Below are positions 11,451 to 23,700 of a stretch of DNA of 64,000 nt, one piece after another. The position numbers and the translations under genes are program-made. Each line of letters opens with the position of its first letter. Position 1 is the stretch's first letter. The notes under the pieces are model-generated. The model did not search any database. It had not been told where the DNA came from and saw only the letters and a program-made list of their open reading frames with translations. Source of the stretch: Phoebastria nigripes (Eukaryota; Chordata; Aves; Procellariiformes; Diomedeidae); contig JAYKAV010003093.1 in assembly GCA_035582835.1 (NCBI GenBank), forward strand, positions 193,323 through 257,322. The letters are read 5' to 3'.

Positions 11451-14393
11451 ATGAGGCGAGCTCAAAAGCTTGAATCTCGGCCCCGACTCTTGTGGTTGTT
11501 TCCAGCACTCCCATTGTTCCACTGGATTTAATAAAATACTGTGGGTAAATCCTAGGGATCCTCTTCCCCCTAGGTACCAACCTCCTGTACAAAAAGGTAC
11601 TTTGCACCTGCTGCCTCAGCACCAAAGGAGGCTCCCGCTGACAAACACCACTTTATTTTTTAGTACAGAAATACCCCACACCATTCCTCCTGGGCTCCGT
11701 TAGCATGAGGTAACTCAGCCCTGAAGCACTTGTTTCTCTAATGCCCCATTAGCTGTAGCCACAGGACAGTATGGAGTGTTTCAGCTGGGATTTCATGAAG
11801 ATGTACAAAGAGAAAGCATATCACCAAACCAGTCCCATCAGCAGACAGCTGAAGCACAGAGGCCACATATTTGATACACTCTGTTCAAAAGCAGCAGTTT
11901 CAGAGATGCTGCCGCTACCAGAGTGTATCCCTCTCCTGGAGCTGGTAGGCTTTCTATAAATGGAGTCCCACCACATCAAAGGCACAGGGTCAGGAAATTG
12001 GATCACTCTCCCCCAGCTGTAAATATGACTAGCAGGCTACAGGTCTGACTTGGTGGAAGATCAACATAACATCAGAACCAGAAGAAAGGAAAGATAAAAG
12101 GCAAACAGTTCCAGCTAGAGACCTCTTTTCTGCTGACAGAGGTTAACATCTGCTGACTGAAGGGCAGAGGAATGGGAGCTGAAGGAACCAGCAGAAAGCT
12201 CTTGCTCTCTGAGCAAATGTCCAACATGGGCTAAACAAGCGGTCAACGTCTGAAAGTGCTTTCCTAAGCCCAGGCAAAACAACAGATTTAATAACCATTT
12301 TGACTCCTCCCTATTGCACAGCACAGTGCACTGTGATTTTGTTACACAGCTTACAGAAGTCATCACCGCAGATGAATGTGAGGCAGCGACAGAGGCACCT
12401 CACAAGGCTGACATATAAAAAAGAAAAAAAAAAAAAGGAATCAGGCCTCTAAGTTTGCTAGTCCCATACTTACAGGTCCAGTAGCCAGGAACACTGAAGG
12501 AAACACCTCTGCAGAGGAAGCCGCACTTTGAAGCAAGACTGGAAGACTGTCCACCCTCCTCCTCTTAGCATCTTTAAAGGATTTCCTGAATACCAGCTCT
12601 CCGAGACCAGCATATTCACTACCAGCAATTCGCTCAAACTTACTGTATCACTGTGTTCTTCTTGAGCCACCAAAAAATTAGTAATAAAAATACCAGTGCA
12701 ATCATTAGAAAAGCCTTCCCAGAAATCCAGGTGCAAATGCCTAACCCTCCCCCAAACCCAAAGTTGAAATCACACAGAAATTATACTGACCATGAACACC
12801 TGAAAATGGCCACAGGGTTTCTTTAGCAGCAAGGCACACAATGATTAGAAAAAGCAGAGCAAACATACTGCCTCTTGCAATTTCATCTAAGGTGAGACAG
12901 CTGTGACTAATGGAGCCAAACACACTGACAGGTGGTATTAGGTGAGAGCACTGATGGAACTGCAAAATCAGCTGTGGTCTTAATTCACTGTTTTCAGCAT
13001 CTTAATCAAGACCAGTTTACAGAAGCAAAACAGGAGAAGGCTTTACTTCTAACCCAACCTATTTGTAAGTGTTAGAGGCCACATATAAAGCTGTTTGGTT
13101 AAAGCCTTTGGACCATCTGTAAAAGTAGGGCTTGTAACCATGATGGTGTCAATAAGAAAAAACAAACAAGCAAGCCTCTGCTCAAAAAACAAGGCCTGTA
13201 TATAGAACGATTCTGCAGAAATGCCAGAGCACAGCCCACGCTTTTCTCCAAAGCAGGCTGCTTTGGCTTGTTACAGTTATCAGTAGTAACCTAAGCCAGA
13301 GAGTGGGCAAGCTCGGTTTGCACAGCCTCTGCAGTCTGAAGCAGGATGGAAATGCAACGCGCTTACAGCAGGCTTTCACCAGGAGTCCCACTCCCACTGG
13401 GAGGAAACGGACATCTCAAAAATGTCTCCCTCATTTTCTTCTCTGCTAAAAGCACATCATTGTTAACTAAGATATAAGTGGGAAGCTCTTAATTCCATTT
13501 CCCGGTGCGTAGAGTGGGAAACATAAGTTTATATTAATAAATGTAGGCCCTGCATTCAGACTTTCCAGGAGAATTTAAACCAGAGACATTGAAAAGCAGA
13601 TTTAGAGCAAAAACAAGAAAAAGAAACACCAGTCGTTTTACATGCAAAATGTAATTAGCTGATGCAACTCACTTCAGCCAAAATATAAATGAAATTCAGG
13701 AAAGGATTAGACATTTACATGGATAATGAGAATATCCGGATCAACAAGAAAGAACAAAGTTTGCACAATACAATCTCATTTCTTAGAGCATAAACTGACC
13801 TCTGGCAGATAGATGTTGGAAAAGGCTCCTCAGGGCAGGCTGCCCCATAATTTCCTCCTTAATTTTACTGCACCCTCTTTCGAAGCACTGTTGCATATAG
13901 GAAACTAGATTAAATATAGGATCAGTCTGGACTAGCCGTTCTGTTTGGGGTTGTATATAGGGAGCTTTGTTAAGGAATTCATGGACAGTGCACACTTCTC
14001 ATCTTTAATAACGCGGTTGTTAAGAAGATTGCTAGAAAGCTAACATTGCTAGAAAGCTAGCATTATAGCCACTGTGGAAGATGACTTGCAAGACATTTAA
14101 TGGTACAGAAGGTGGATGTAAGCCACACAGGGGGACAGCGCAAGCACTGAGAATATTCACTAGATGAGTTTGGTAAAGCCTAAATGCAAAAGCAACCAAA
14201 AGGAAATAAAATCAGTTTTATACAATCTGCTGAGAAACTTCAATGAATCACCAAAGGCTGCAAGCCAGCCTTTCAGACTAGGACTTGGCTTACTAGCATT
14301 TCAAAGTCAGAGACTCTTTGACACTGAGTAAGTCTAAGCAGGCTGCACAAACCATCATTTAAGTTCCCATCAGTGGTGAAAGCAACCAACCTT
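11451..14393. other. Intergenic DNA between the CpG island and the SAG 3' end
   Basis: No exon was recognised on either strand. It contains an A13 run interrupted by one G near 12420, a faint MIR-like patch near 13498-13535 and a 17-bp tandem duplication at 14029-14062. Confidence 0.5.
14029..14062. repeat. 17-bp tandem duplication
   Basis: TTGCTAGAAAGCTAACA is followed directly by TTGCTAGAAAGCTAGCA, with one mismatch. Replication slippage is the simplest origin. Confidence 0.9.
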
Positions 14394-14399
14394 TTTATT
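14394..14399 (-). terminator. SAG: Candidate SAG poly(A) signal AATAAA
   Basis: AATAAA on the gene strand lies 273 bp downstream of the SAG stop, inside cctaataaaaagg. It is the first canonical hexamer there. Confidence 0.6.
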
Positions 14400-14671
14400 A
14401 GGTAGCCCTAAAAGCCAAAGTCATGGCATGGCAGCCTTCCTGTCCTCCTCTGGTAGCTCAAGTAAGCAGCAGGTTTTGAGTTTGCTACGTTCTTCTAGAG
14501 CTGAAACTTTTAATAAGCACTAGAGATTCATTATTTTATGTCCACTAATCTCAGGGTTGATCCCTGGAAGACCATGCATGCACTGAGAACATACAGTTTA
14601 CTAGAAACCTAGGTCCTAAATTTCTAATTGATGCCAGTCTACATAGCTTCTCTGGCAGCTTGTTCTTTTAG

Positions 14672-14765
14672 TCACTCATCAGTTGAGGACATATTCTTGT
14701 CTTCATCAGGAAGCGTATCTTTTAGCTGGTGACGAGCAAACTCCTCAAATACCAGCTCTGCTTCA
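14672..14765 (-). CDS. SAG: SAG last coding exon (C-tail)
   Basis: It encodes [20 protein letters not shown], then [10 protein letters not shown] and TGA. FEEFAR carries the polar-core arginine (bovine R382) on the C-tail strand that is released by phosphorhodopsin. The acceptor is tttcag. The exon needs two bases of its first codon from an upstream exon, which the GTCAGT exon does not supply. Confidence 0.93.
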
Positions 14766-17700
14766 CTGAAATGGAAGAAACACAGGTCTTTCAGAATTAT
14801 GTTAGCAATTTTTTTATACCAGCAGACTAAAGGCAACATATAGGAGGAAGAAGAGAAGCCCGGAGCAGACTCTGGTAATGTTTCCTTTGTTTTCAAAGGG
14901 ATTTGGATCACATTCCTACAGGCACCATCTTCATTGGTGGTATTTTAGCTAGTATGAAAAGCAGTTGATTGAGCAAGTCAGGACACAAACTGAGGAGGTT
15001 TTCATCTGTTCTGAATGATGTCCATTCCAGCTAAATATTTATCAGCTAGCTGAATATTCTGCAGCCTGAAAGGGTCTTTGTCTAGAAATAAAATGTGAAA
15101 CCTTTCATCCTTATTCCTTCTGTACTAAAATAGGGGCACATGGTCAAACCTATTGAGTTCCTGAAACTTAGAGCTACAGAGCATCAGCTGACCACAAACT
15201 CATCCCTCCCTCCAACTGAGAGGCAAAACATGTTCTCTTAAACTAGTTTTACATGGTCAGTCATTGCTATTCAACTGATAGCAGTAATTTGTCTAGCCAC
15301 AGTAACTCACTCACTTTGGATTTAAGCTCATACTCTGAGCCCTGCGGATTTTTGTACGATTTTGAGGAGTTTTCAAAGAGTCAATGCACAACTGCAGCTA
15401 GAATGTGAAATATCATTAAAAGAGACTTACCCATCCTTCCCTGCAGTCATCAGCATGCAGTAAAGCAGGAAAAAAAAGACACACCAAGTAGTTAGAACAG
15501 TGGATGCTAAAACCAGCAAGAATTTATAAACTGACAAGACAAAACAGTGACAAGTGGTAAGATTTGCAGCAATACAAGAATTCCAGAAAGTCTCCAAATG
15601 CGCATACATGCACCTGATAAAGCAAAACTTGATCTCCTGAATGGAAAAGCACTCTAGCAACNCTACCCAAGACATCAGAAGGCCTGAGAAAAAGACAGAT
15701 TTTTTCCCATTTATGCTTGCTAGTGGTCACAGCTGTGAGACATCTGTGCACAGACTTCTACTCGGAGATGACAGTGCTTGAGTGACATGATGTTAGTCTT
15801 AATTGGTCTGTCACTGTAGTTTCAGTAGTCACCTGATGAGAAGACGATGTTCTTGTTCAATAAACATGAAGGTATTAAAATCAAAATGAGATCAGAATAT
15901 AGAAAGGCCTGGGTGGTCTCTCATTAGATAGTTTATGAACTTGAGGTAAAACTCCTGATTTCATCCTTGCCTAAATATAACCCTGAGACCTTTGGCACTT
16001 GTGTTTCTTTAATAGGATCTTTGCTAACCACACCATAATGAATCCTGCTTGCTAGCAGGATTCCTTGGAAGCTTTTTCAGCACAGCCTAAAATAAGCACA
16101 ACAGATGGTATTGCAGTGATGAAATGGGGCAGGGATTTTTTTTGTTCTCACAGTTACTTTAGCAAGTAACAGTTGCTTCACTGGCTTACTTCTCATGAGT
16201 TTAAGTCAGGGAGCAAAGTGCACCTAGGCCATTGTTCCACAGAAGTTGTCAGGGATCTGGGATGCTTCAGTGACTGGATAACTTGCTACCTGGAGAATTC
16301 CCACCCATAACGCACACTGAAATCAAGGGCAACAAGTGGCAACTAGCACTGCTGGAAAAGTCAGCATTAAAAGTGTGCCAAATGGGGCCACTCTAGCCAA
16401 AATGCCTCAAAGGATGGATCATGTAAAGACATTTATGATGGTGTCTATCCAGACTCGGAAAGGATGGTTTCCTCTACTCACAGAAGCCAAGATGAAGTCT
16501 GGAAAGTCTCAGGGCATGCATGCTTGATTGAAATGAATTTAAAATGAAATATTTAGAACTTTAAAAATTTCCAACACATAAAGCATCATTCTCATTTCAT
16601 TTTTCCTCCAATTTTTATTCTTTAAATAGTCTGCTCTCTTTCCCCTCTTTGAAGTACATTCATTACTATGGGAACAGTGACATCAATGATGTGGGTGAAG
16701 CTGAGTGATACCCACCAATGCGGTTTGAAGCCAATTTTACAAAACGGGTTGAGGGGGGAAAATAGGTATTGTTTCAGTTGAGCATATACTTTACTGTCAG
16801 ATAAATGCTTATTGAATTAATACATAGGTAGTGTGGCAGTAGAGTAATGCTTATCAAATACCTCAGATGCAAGACTACATTCAAAGATGCACTACTTTAC
16901 CTTCAGGTTGCTATACTAACATGTAGCTTGTTAAATGGCTACGTTACCACCCTAACGGGAGTTAGGACCACTCCACATAGTTATCTTGCTGTCCTGTGGC
17001 TTATTTAACATTATAACATTGAAAAATTCTGAAAATGGGTAGACTTTTTCTTTTTTTAACTGGCATCCCAGCAATTGTTTTGAGGGTTGGGATGGGAGGG
17101 GGCTGTGTTCAAGGATCAACGAGACTCCAAAATGTCATCATACTCTCTGCAAAGGGTTTTCTGTAAGCTTTTATTATGCAGCCACAGAAATGATTCCATA
17201 TAATTAAAGTTGTAGCATATAGTAATTTTCATTATAAGCTTGTTTTTAACATCTCAACTTTACGGGGGGGTGGGGGGGATGGGGGTGCGGGAGTAGGCTG
17301 TGTTATTTTTCAAGACATTAAAGTGCTTAAAAAATTCACTAGAAAGTTACAATACCAATACAGGGCAGGTATAGCTTTAATATTAAAGGGACAAAGCATT
17401 TATGAGTTTCTTGAAATGAGCCCTTTCGTGCAAGTTTAACAAGGGAGCAGATAAATGACCATTTGTTGAACAACAGCCAAAACAAAGGCCAGTGTCCAAG
17501 ACATAGGCCCACAAAACGTAGAACATCAGGGGAAGGGCAGGAAAACCCCAGACCAAAGAACTCATGCTGAGACCACAGCCTTGAGAAAAACCCAGCAGGA
17601 GCTTCTGGGCTAACTGCTGACTGGGAAAGGTCTTAGAAGCATGAAGAGCCAAAACCCAGTTTGAATCTATCTTTAAAAGAAACAGATCTCTATCCATTTT

Positions 17701-20700
17701 TGTCAACAGGCAGAAAAGACAGACTGCCAATGCGACAGGAGCTGCTTCGCCTAAAAATAACCACCTGTGAACCACATGGGTCCAAAACCAGTTGCAAAAC
17801 CAGCACAGATGAAACATGCAAATGCTGGCCTACAAGACATCCAAGACAAGGAAGCTATAAATAAACATGGGAAAGAAAAGGTAGCAAGCCATTCCTCTTC
17901 TGTCTCCTCCAGGCACAGAAAAGAAAAAACAATCCACAGTAGCCATGCACTGACAGACCTGCTTTTTACTGAGTGATGAATGCTTCAGAGCTCGCTCACA
18001 GACAAATAAAAAGGGCAAAGCAATCTGCTGTGAAATAAAGCACACAGCAGTTGATCACACTTGCCCCAGTTTGGCCCTAAAAAAATTAAACTATATTCTT
18101 GAGAAGCTTATCTTTCTGATGTTCTCTACACTCAAATCAGCCCTACGTGATTAAATACACTGATGCTACACGTTTTATTTACTTTTGCCATAAATCACCT
18201 TGGCTAGAGAAGAGAAAAGGATATTATTCTACTGCAAGGAATAAATCATAATATGTGGCATTTTTTAATCCCACTTTAGCTTTGACTCTATAAGATGGTT
18301 GCTTTGACTTCTTTCCTTTCTCCCAGCTGTGTCTTTGGATGAAATGACAGTCAAGTAAGCAGGGAGGTGCAATAGGCAAACTGGTTACTACTGACTCATG
18401 AGTAAAAACAAAAGGGAACAGAAAAAGAAGATAAGGAGTGATCTCAAATTTCTCTGTGCATGCACCCCTGCCTACACCCACTGCAGAGGCTGCCGAACAA
18501 GCCAAAGAAAAATTCCATCTTGTGGGCCTTTGAGAGTCTAAACACTGCATCTCTGCAATTAAGTCTTGATTCGCAGGATTCCAAATTAGATGTTATTTCA
18601 CTAATGAAACACATCTTATTTCTCAGAGTTTATGAACTAAGGTGGTAGAATAAAAATTTAAAAAGCATGAACTCACAATTGGGAAGAGTGATTAGGCACA
18701 GGGCATGGAAAACTACCAGCCAATAAAGCTGGAAAGAGTTTTAGTTTACCAGCTTCATATAGAAGGCTGTTTTACTCCCTGTAATGAGCTCAGGCACCAC
18801 ATTCCAGCACAGTTTTCAAGTCAGCTACGCAGGCTTCAGAAGAATTCTCTGTTGTGTTGCAGTACCTTTTTTTTTTTTTTTTTTTTAAGACAAAGCATTT
18901 ATTTCTCGAGTTAACCATGTGTAGGGGTTTCCCATGGGATAAGCTCCTGAAACTACCTGTATTTTTTTCAATTTGTAAGAAACTTGCAATTTCCATGCGT
19001 ACAAAATGCATGAACCATAGCTGTCTTCTGACAGCAAGCTCCTAGAAGACTTTGATGTAGCAAACAATACGTGGGCTGTGCCTTTGGTAAGAGGATGTGT
19101 TGGGGGAAGTGATCTGAAAAATACTGCAGTTCTCCATTTCCCTTCTCAAGTCTTCTGCCCACATCCTTTTGAGCATACGATATAAAGGAGTATATCAGCC
19201 ATCCTTTGAAATGATCTTAGAAGGGAGGACTGACTGACTTGCATTTTTCCTCATATTACAAATGCTTCTGCCTAAAGCAGAATAAAAAGGGGGTTGCGGC
19301 ATTGTTAACATCAAAAAATGTCATGTAAAAAAATTCACACCATTCTAAAAATGTAAAATTCTTTACAGTTGCCTAAGCCTTTGGATGATTCTTCTTTGAC
19401 GTTTTGAAGTTTTCCTCTGTACCCATGAAAGCTCCAGATTTTGCAGCCCTGAGCTGCCCCACCAGCACCTCTGCCCTGCAAGGCTCTCCACGGACACTAG
19501 ATGGCCCTCACCAGCCACCGCTCCTGGGGCCACTAGTGCCAGTTCCAGCCCCTCACCAAGTTCCTGGGCCAGGGGACTGCTGCAGGAAAGCCTGAGGGAA
19601 ATGCTTTGGTATGTACAAGCTACCAGAAGAGACAGAAGACCCTTGCCAAAACGGCTCTCCCACAATGAGTCACCCATTTGAGATCGTGATCAAGTGTGCA
19701 GCAATGCCAGTGTTTTGCTGGCAGAGCTTTGCTGGCCTGCAGCATGATAGGGAAACCTGCAGCATGGGCACAGCTATGCCAACAAAAACATTTGCTTCAC
19801 AGCAGCTTCTCTAAGGTGATCCAACCTTATCAGTCCTATGGACCAACCCTGAGGACCCAATTTCCACCTCACAGGCCAGCTAGAGGCAGCTTTGGACTGC
19901 ATGCTGCTGCGGGTGTCCTGTGCTACTCCTCGGTGATGTGGCTGTCTCCAGTGCGACCACAGTAGAAAGAGGGTGAGAGGGGAACAGGCCTTGTGGATTT
20001 GTCCTGAAGGTGCTTCCTAGACTCATTGCACTACTCTGATGGGGGTGTAACATGCAAGAACATGCATGAGCATGTTCTGTGTCTGCACTGAGAGGCCCTG
20101 CTGGCACAGCTCACAGCAGGGGTTTTCCCAGTGGAAATGAGAGTTTTCTATGGTGCAATTCTCAAAGAGGAGTGAAGAAACTTACCTTTGCCCACACCAG
20201 CACATCCGTAATTAGCAAATACTGATTCCCAACCAGAGCAACTGGGTGGGGAGAGGATCACCAGTTTCTCTTCTCACTCACATTTGATTCCTCCAACAAT
20301 TTCACACAATAAGGACTGAAGCCAGCCCTCTAATGCTTCCAGTATAGAACATGGCATCTATCTTGGGATAACTCCTTTCATAGCCTCCTCCATCTAATGC
20401 CAGTGGTCATGTTCTTAGATATAGCAGCTTTAGGTAAGTTTGGGCCCAAAGAAAAAAGAAAGAAAAAGAAAAGCAGTGCAGAAGCAGCCATGGGTTTTTG
20501 TTTGAAACCCATGCAACTTTGTCTAAATACAGAGGGCAGGACAAGATGACTCATCTATAACAGCTCCCAACATCGGAAAGATGGCATAATGTTTTGTGTT
20601 CAATAGCTGCTTCAGATGCTGTACGGGAGCTTCCGATGTAGTGCAAGCACCTTGCAGTTTCTGTACATTCACCATTAGAGAACAGAGCCAGCCAGGGCCT

Positions 20701-23700
20701 GAGGAAGTGGGAGGAGAACACAGATGCTCAAGACAGCTTGCAGTTTTGGCATCTGATCCTAAGCCTCGACATGCCTGGGGAAGGCTAGCTCCTTACACTG
20801 CTTTAAAGTTCCCACACTTCCATTTACTGACCTGACTCTGAAGAGACATTCCTCTCAGATACCCACTGAACATGAAGGACACATCATGATAACGGGGACT
20901 CTAAAATCATGAACAGTTTTACCACCTCTTAACTTCGCTTAAAAGTATTTTGCTTTTTACAGTGCTCATGTGTCTTAGGTGTTTTCTGTGACAGATTCTT
21001 GTTTGCTATATTGGAATCCAGCTGGGAATTGCCGAGAGCTTCATTCAGGACATTTTGCACAGCAGTCATGAGATTTAACTGTACAGTGCTTCCTCAAGCC
21101 CCTGTGCTTTGAGTTGTGATTCCATAGGTAAAAGACAAAAAGGGAACATGACCCATTTCCACCTTCTTCCATCTTAGCATCCCTTCTTCTCCCTGTTATT
21201 TTGCACCTTGAGGTTGAGATGTATATACACACGCACATACATATACACACACACAGAACAGCCCCCATACTGGAGTCTTGTAGACTCTAAAGGCTTCCTG
21301 TAGAACAAATCACTGTAAGCCTTGCAATGATAAGATTTCACGTGAGTTTGTTAACAAAAGAAAGGCAAAAACCAGGCATAACTGACCTGCTGGGTTCTTT
21401 TCCTCAGGTTTGGGGTGCATGAGACGAAACGGCAACTCTGTGCCCACTTCACTTTGGGGAGAAGAGAGAATGCATCAGATCCACAGCTCTGTTTATGCCT
21501 GGTTCAGTCCCCTTCCCATCTCAGGCCAGCCCAAGCCCTGAACTCCAGCTTCACTCATTCTTTGATCTTTTTCTAATCATAATTTTCCCCTCAAAAAGAG
21601 TTAAACTCCGATTTCTCCACAAATATCCCAGGCATATCCACTTCAGTAAACTGGGTCTATTATGGGCTGAATGTACTTGCACGTACACAAAATCAGGCAT
21701 ATTTTTGTAATTGCTTCATTTTCACAGCTGAATGCACAGACTTCTTATTTCTATCAGCTTAAGGGATAGTTATTTTTTTTTAGGGAGGCGGGAATAGGAA
21801 AGAAGGTAGAAAGACAAATTAACAACTACAACTGCATGGTCTGAAAAGGAAGACAACATTTACCTGGAGGTGAGGTCTCCCAGCATGCTACAGAAGAAAA
21901 CAAGGAGAAAAACACAAGCATATTTAGTGCCTTTCCATTCCAGTGCTCTACCAAATGCTGTTTTGTTGGTGGACTATTGAAATCACCTTCCTCATATACT
22001 CTTCTCTACTTGCCACAAAGCTTAACATCCAAATAAACTTGTTTTTTAAAAAGGTAGTTTTCATTTTTTGTGTCCTTCCCACGGAGAAAGAGTCTGAGTT
22101 TTTGAACTCCTGACCAACTGTTGGGCATAGCTCCTTTTCTGAGAGCCAAAGGACATGGGCAACTGGAGGACCACAGAAGGCAGCAGTCATTTTATCACAC
22201 TTCAGGCAAATCAGTGACTCATTTTTATACTAGAAAGAAGGATAGATGAATGAAGTACAAATGTAAACAGTGACTATCACCAGTTATCCTTGTCCTCTTT
22301 TGCACTGTATGCTGGGAACTAGCTCATGTTGATAACATCAGCTTCATCCAGAAAGCTGGCTCAGTACAGAACCTGGGCTACAGTATTTATGACTCTCAGG
22401 CAGATGCATCTACCTTCTGCTCTGGGAGAACAAGAATACCAACATAACCAACATAAAGGCTCACACAAAGTTTCACTTCAGTTCTCACAAAATAAGTTAT
22501 GGCTTTGAAACAAGAAATTTCACTGCAAACCAGAGGTTCATACTTCAGCCATAAAGTCATATGGTATATAAGGAAGGTAATTCAACCCATCTGGCTCAGG
22601 ACAAGTTCTTTGGATAGGCCAAGACTGATCTCCAGGCAGTTTATGCTTTAGAGAGCCTGATGTCCTACAACATGTGCCCTTTCTCTTAGGGTGGACTGTC
22701 CTGCCCTCTCCCCACTCAATGAAGTACACCACCCCCCCCACCCCCCTTAACTCTATGCAGATGTAGCAAAAAGTCTGTTATTCTTACCCTGGAACAGTGA
22801 GCTTCACTTTGACCTTGTAGGAAACCAGAATCCCCATCACTGTCTTGTCTATTCCATCCTTAATACTACCAGAGAAAAGAGACAGCAGTGTTAGGCAGTG
22901 TAGCAACAGAGCAACAATATATGGCTGGAGCGAGAACTAGGTGAACATCCTATTCTCCTGAAAGTGATAGAGCAGACAAGCCTCAGGGACAGCTAATACC
23001 TCTCCAGATCTGTGATCACCATTCACCCTGAATCAATGATAGGCTAAGCCATGCAACTCAGATCTACCCATCTGGACACATATTTACAGGTACAAACTCC
23101 TGATATGAGTGTCTCCTCCATCCTCCCCTCTTCTTTATAACCCTCCACTTGCTAAGACCATTTAAAACTCTACTCACATGGTACTAGAAGCCAAGTTGGT
23201 GTCCTCATCCTTTAGCTTTCCATCCAGAGCTATTTCCCGGGTCTCCCGGTTATTTGCTAGCAAGGGCAAAAGTGTTAGTGTCTTGGTCAGGCTGCTGTTT
23301 GGCTGCACCTTTTCCCTGAAAATAAGCAGCAGGTGAGAGAAGGAAAGTGATACACTCTCTGATTTGCATTACATACCCAACCAAGAGAATTTCAAAAAAG
23401 ATTACAAAGCCACCCAAAAGACGTGGAGTTTATCTGTCCAAATTTAGTTGTCTACAATGCAGATGTCTACATCTAAACTAGTCAGAAAAATTCCCTTTAT
23501 AATCAGCAGAGAGGAACAAGCACTTGCTTAAATTATTAATTTCACATTAAGGCAGACTTCTAAAGTAGGTCAAACTATGCTGCAGACCTCTAAATTTGGA
23601 CAAAATAAATCCTAGTTTGGAAGACCAGTACTCAATGGAAAACATGTCCCTAAGCTACAGAGCAAAAAAAACAGAAAAATATACGATGTCTGGGTGTGCC

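Larger units (their letters stand above)
14766..21386 (-). other. SAG: SAG last large intron interval, hides a micro-exon
   Basis: This 6.6-kb stretch separates SAG exon 13 from the last exon. Phase shows that at least one exon of length 1 modulo 3 is inside. It also holds a G-rich tract at 17264-17291, a T20 tract and a CA repeat. I found no convincing match to the mammalian KESYQD-type micro-exon. Confidence 0.7.

Noticed and set aside
10265..11625. Long open frames on both strands across 10265-11625
   Set aside because: They pass through 812 N bases; the readable ends are GC-rich low-complexity sequence with no recognised protein.
13498..13535. MIR-like patch (CCATTTCCCGGTGCGTAGAG)
   Set aside because: A single short block, within chance.
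20181..20186. Strong minus-strand donor GGTAAGT in the SAG intron, considered for the missing micro-exon
   Set aside because: No acceptor placed upstream gives a length of 1 modulo 3 with an open frame and arrestin-like residues.
20830..20870. Possible 22- or 34-nt SAG micro-exon before a GTCAGT donor
   Set aside because: The 34-nt form contains a stop and the 22-nt form has a poor acceptor and residues unlike any arrestin.
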